Source of the DNA: a bacterium
Lineage (GTDB): Bacteria > Chlamydiota > Chlamydiia > Chlamydiales > JAFEGQ01
Direction of reading: 5' to 3'
Assembly: GCA_021809305.1 (NCBI GenBank)
Contig: JAKBAF010000067.1
Location: 1 to 7,115 of the forward strand
DNA length: 7,115 nt
The notes beneath the pieces are model-generated. The model did no database searches and was not told where the DNA came from. It saw only the letters and a list, made by a program, of their open reading frames with translations. How positions within the stretch are numbered: the first letter of the stretch is position 1; every line of letters starts with the position of its first letter. The position numbers and the translations under genes were made by a program. Positions 5,860 to 7,115 of this stretch are shown piece by piece.

Positions 5860-7115
5860 AGAGATCGAGATCAAAGAGGTGTCAAGGGGGCGCCAAGGCG
5901 GGTATCCATCAAAGGATGACACCAAGTACCACCCTACCAAAGAGCCGATTACCAAGATCTCTGAGCTCCAACGAATGAACATCGACGAGCTCAACTATGT
6001 TGCCAAGGAGATGGGGCTTAAGCACGTAAGTACCATGACCAAATCCCAACTCGTCTTCGAGATCGTCAAGGTCAAGTCGGAGCGGCTAGATGAGGTCCTC
6101 TATGGTGAAGGGACGCTCGAGGTCCTCCCCGATGGCTTTGGCTTCCTCCGCTCCCCTCAATACAACTACCTCCCATCTGCTGAAGACATCTACATCTCCC
6201 CTGCCCAGATTCGCCGCTTTGACCTAAAAAAAGGGGATACCATCTCGGGTACTATCCGCGCCCCTAAAGAGAAGGAGAAGTACTTCGCTCTTCTCAAGGT
6301 GGACACCATCAATGGCATGCCACCAGAGGCTGCCCGTGATCGACTTCTTTTCGAGAATTTGACCCCCCTCTATCCAAGCAAGCGGCTTGTAATGGAGACG
6401 ACGCGAGAGAACCTCTCCACCCGCGTCCTCGACCTTGTCTCGCCAATTGGTAAAGGTCAACGCGGCCTGATTGTCGCCCCTCCACGCACAGGAAAGACCG
6501 TTCTCCTGCAGAATATCGCGAATGCGATTGCCATCAACAACCCTGAGGTGATCCTCATGGTTCTGCTGATTGATGAGAGGCCAGAGGAGGTTACAGATAT
6601 GATCCGCCACGTTCGTGGTGAGGTTATCGCTTCCACCTTTGATGAGCCGCCAGAGCGACACGTACAGGTCGCCGATATGGTGATTGCCAAGGCGAGGCGC
6701 CTTGTTGAGTACCAACACGACGTGGTCATCCTCCTCGACTCAATCACGAGGCTTGCAAGAGCCTTCAACACAGTCCAGCCCCATTCTGGAAAGATCCTCA
6801 CGGGCGGTATCGACGCCAACGCCCTTCACAAACCGAAGCGCTTCTTCGGTGCTGCGCGTAACATCGAGCAAGGAGGCTCTCTTACCATACTTGCCACCGC
6901 TCTTATTGACACGGGCTCTCGTATGGATGAGGTGATCTTTGAAGAGTTCAAAGGAACAGGCAACATGGAGCTTGTTCTTGATAGACGACTTGCTGACAGG
7001 CGTTGCTATCCTGCCGTTGACTTCAACAAGAGCGGTACTAGAAAAGAGGAGCTGCTCTACCACCAAGATGAATTTGAGAAGATCTGCCTCCTCAGGCAGT
7101 CTACAAGCGATCTTA
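5840..7115 (+). CDS. rho: Transcription termination factor Rho (3' end cut by window)
   Basis: Rho is a hexameric RNA-dependent ATPase/translocase that ends transcription. The 425 visible residues align almost without gaps to E. coli Rho from its start, offset by 35 in the ATPase core, so about 30 C-terminal residues lie beyond the edge. Residues 1-35 are a charged N-terminal extension, followed by the Rho_N helical domain (about 40-78), then the RNA-binding cold-shock-like domain with GFGFLRS (99-105) and DIYISPAQIRRF (116-127). The ATPase core has Walker A APPRTGKT (213-220, Lys219), the catalytic segment LIDERPEE with Glu246 and Arg247, Walker B ILLD ending at Asp300, the Q-loop Ser-Gly-Lys (Lys318), and SGTRKEELL with Arg401 at the arginine-finger position (E. 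coli Arg366). Residues matching bicyclomycin-contact sites Met219, Ser266 and Gly337 of E. coli are kept (Met254, Ser301, Gly372), so drug sensitivity is plausible. The start overlaps coaE by 20 nt. No stop occurs before the edge. Confidence 0.98.
   Translation, partial: MNHETDEEIEIKEVSRGRQGGYPSKDDTKYHPTKEPITKISELQRMNIDELNYVAKEMGLKHVSTMTKSQLVFEIVKVKSERLDEVLYGEGTLEVLPDGFGFLRSPQYNYLPSAEDIYISPAQIRRFDLKKGDTISGTIRAPKEKEKYFALLKVDTINGMPPEAARDRLLFENLTPLYPSKRLVMETTRENLSTRVLDLVSPIGKGQRGLIVAPPRTGKTVLLQNIANAIAINNPEVILMVLLIDERPEEVTDMIRHVRGEVIASTFDEPPERHVQVADMVIAKARRLVEYQHDVVILLDSITRLARAFNTVQPHSGKILTGGIDANALHKPKRFFGAARNIEQGGSLTILATALIDTGSRMDEVIFEEFKGTGNMELVLDRRLADRRCYPAVDFNKSGTRKEELLYHQDEFEKICLLRQSTSDL

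Noticed and set aside
6224..6718. Long open frame on the minus strand, 164 codons, opposite rho
   Set aside because: It lies fully opposite the most conserved part of Rho, shows no recognisable domain, and its openness follows from the codon use of rho.

Overview
The window most likely comes from a member of the Chlamydiota (Chlamydiae). The basis is the compact same-strand block sppA/sohB-type protease, polA, coaE, rho, which I recall as the chlamydial order (in Chlamydia trachomatis, CT494 down to CT491). The CoaE sequence also looks chlamydial. Base composition, judged by eye from a few lines, is near 50% GC, above the roughly 40% usual for Chlamydia and many amoeba symbionts. An environmental or deep-branching chlamydia is therefore more likely than Chlamydia itself. 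No search was run, so this is inference from gene order and remembered protein sequences.

Layout: positions 1-183 hold no gene I can support. On the minus strand, 184-1386 encodes a YnaI-type MscS-family mechanosensitive channel. A short divergent spacer follows, with candidate promoters for both directions, a 10-bp palindrome and a good ribosome binding site. From 1467 to the right edge four plus-strand genes are packed tightly: a membrane-anchored Ser-Lys signal-peptide-peptidase-type protease (1467-2516), DNA polymerase I (2521-5229), dephospho-CoA kinase with a forced TTG start (5233-5859), and transcription terminator Rho (5840 to the edge, about 30 residues short of complete). The gaps are 4 bp, 3 bp and a 20-bp overlap, so the four are probably co-transcribed and at least partly translationally coupled.

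The four operon products serve membrane protein turnover, DNA repair and replication, cofactor synthesis and transcription termination. They are linked by conserved position, not by a shared pathway. The divergent channel is a probable osmotic safety valve.

I found no evidence of a novel system, mobile element, CRISPR array, RNA gene or defence locus. The points worth a second look are modest. The PolA 5'-nuclease domain has an Asp-to-Asn and a Gln-to-Pro change in a normally conserved metal-site motif. polA and coaE share a reading frame and are separated by one amber codon. The channel start is ambiguous and tied to the promoter layout. The channel pore helix departs from the YnaI glycine motif. 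Finally, the neighbour of the chlamydial block appears unusual.
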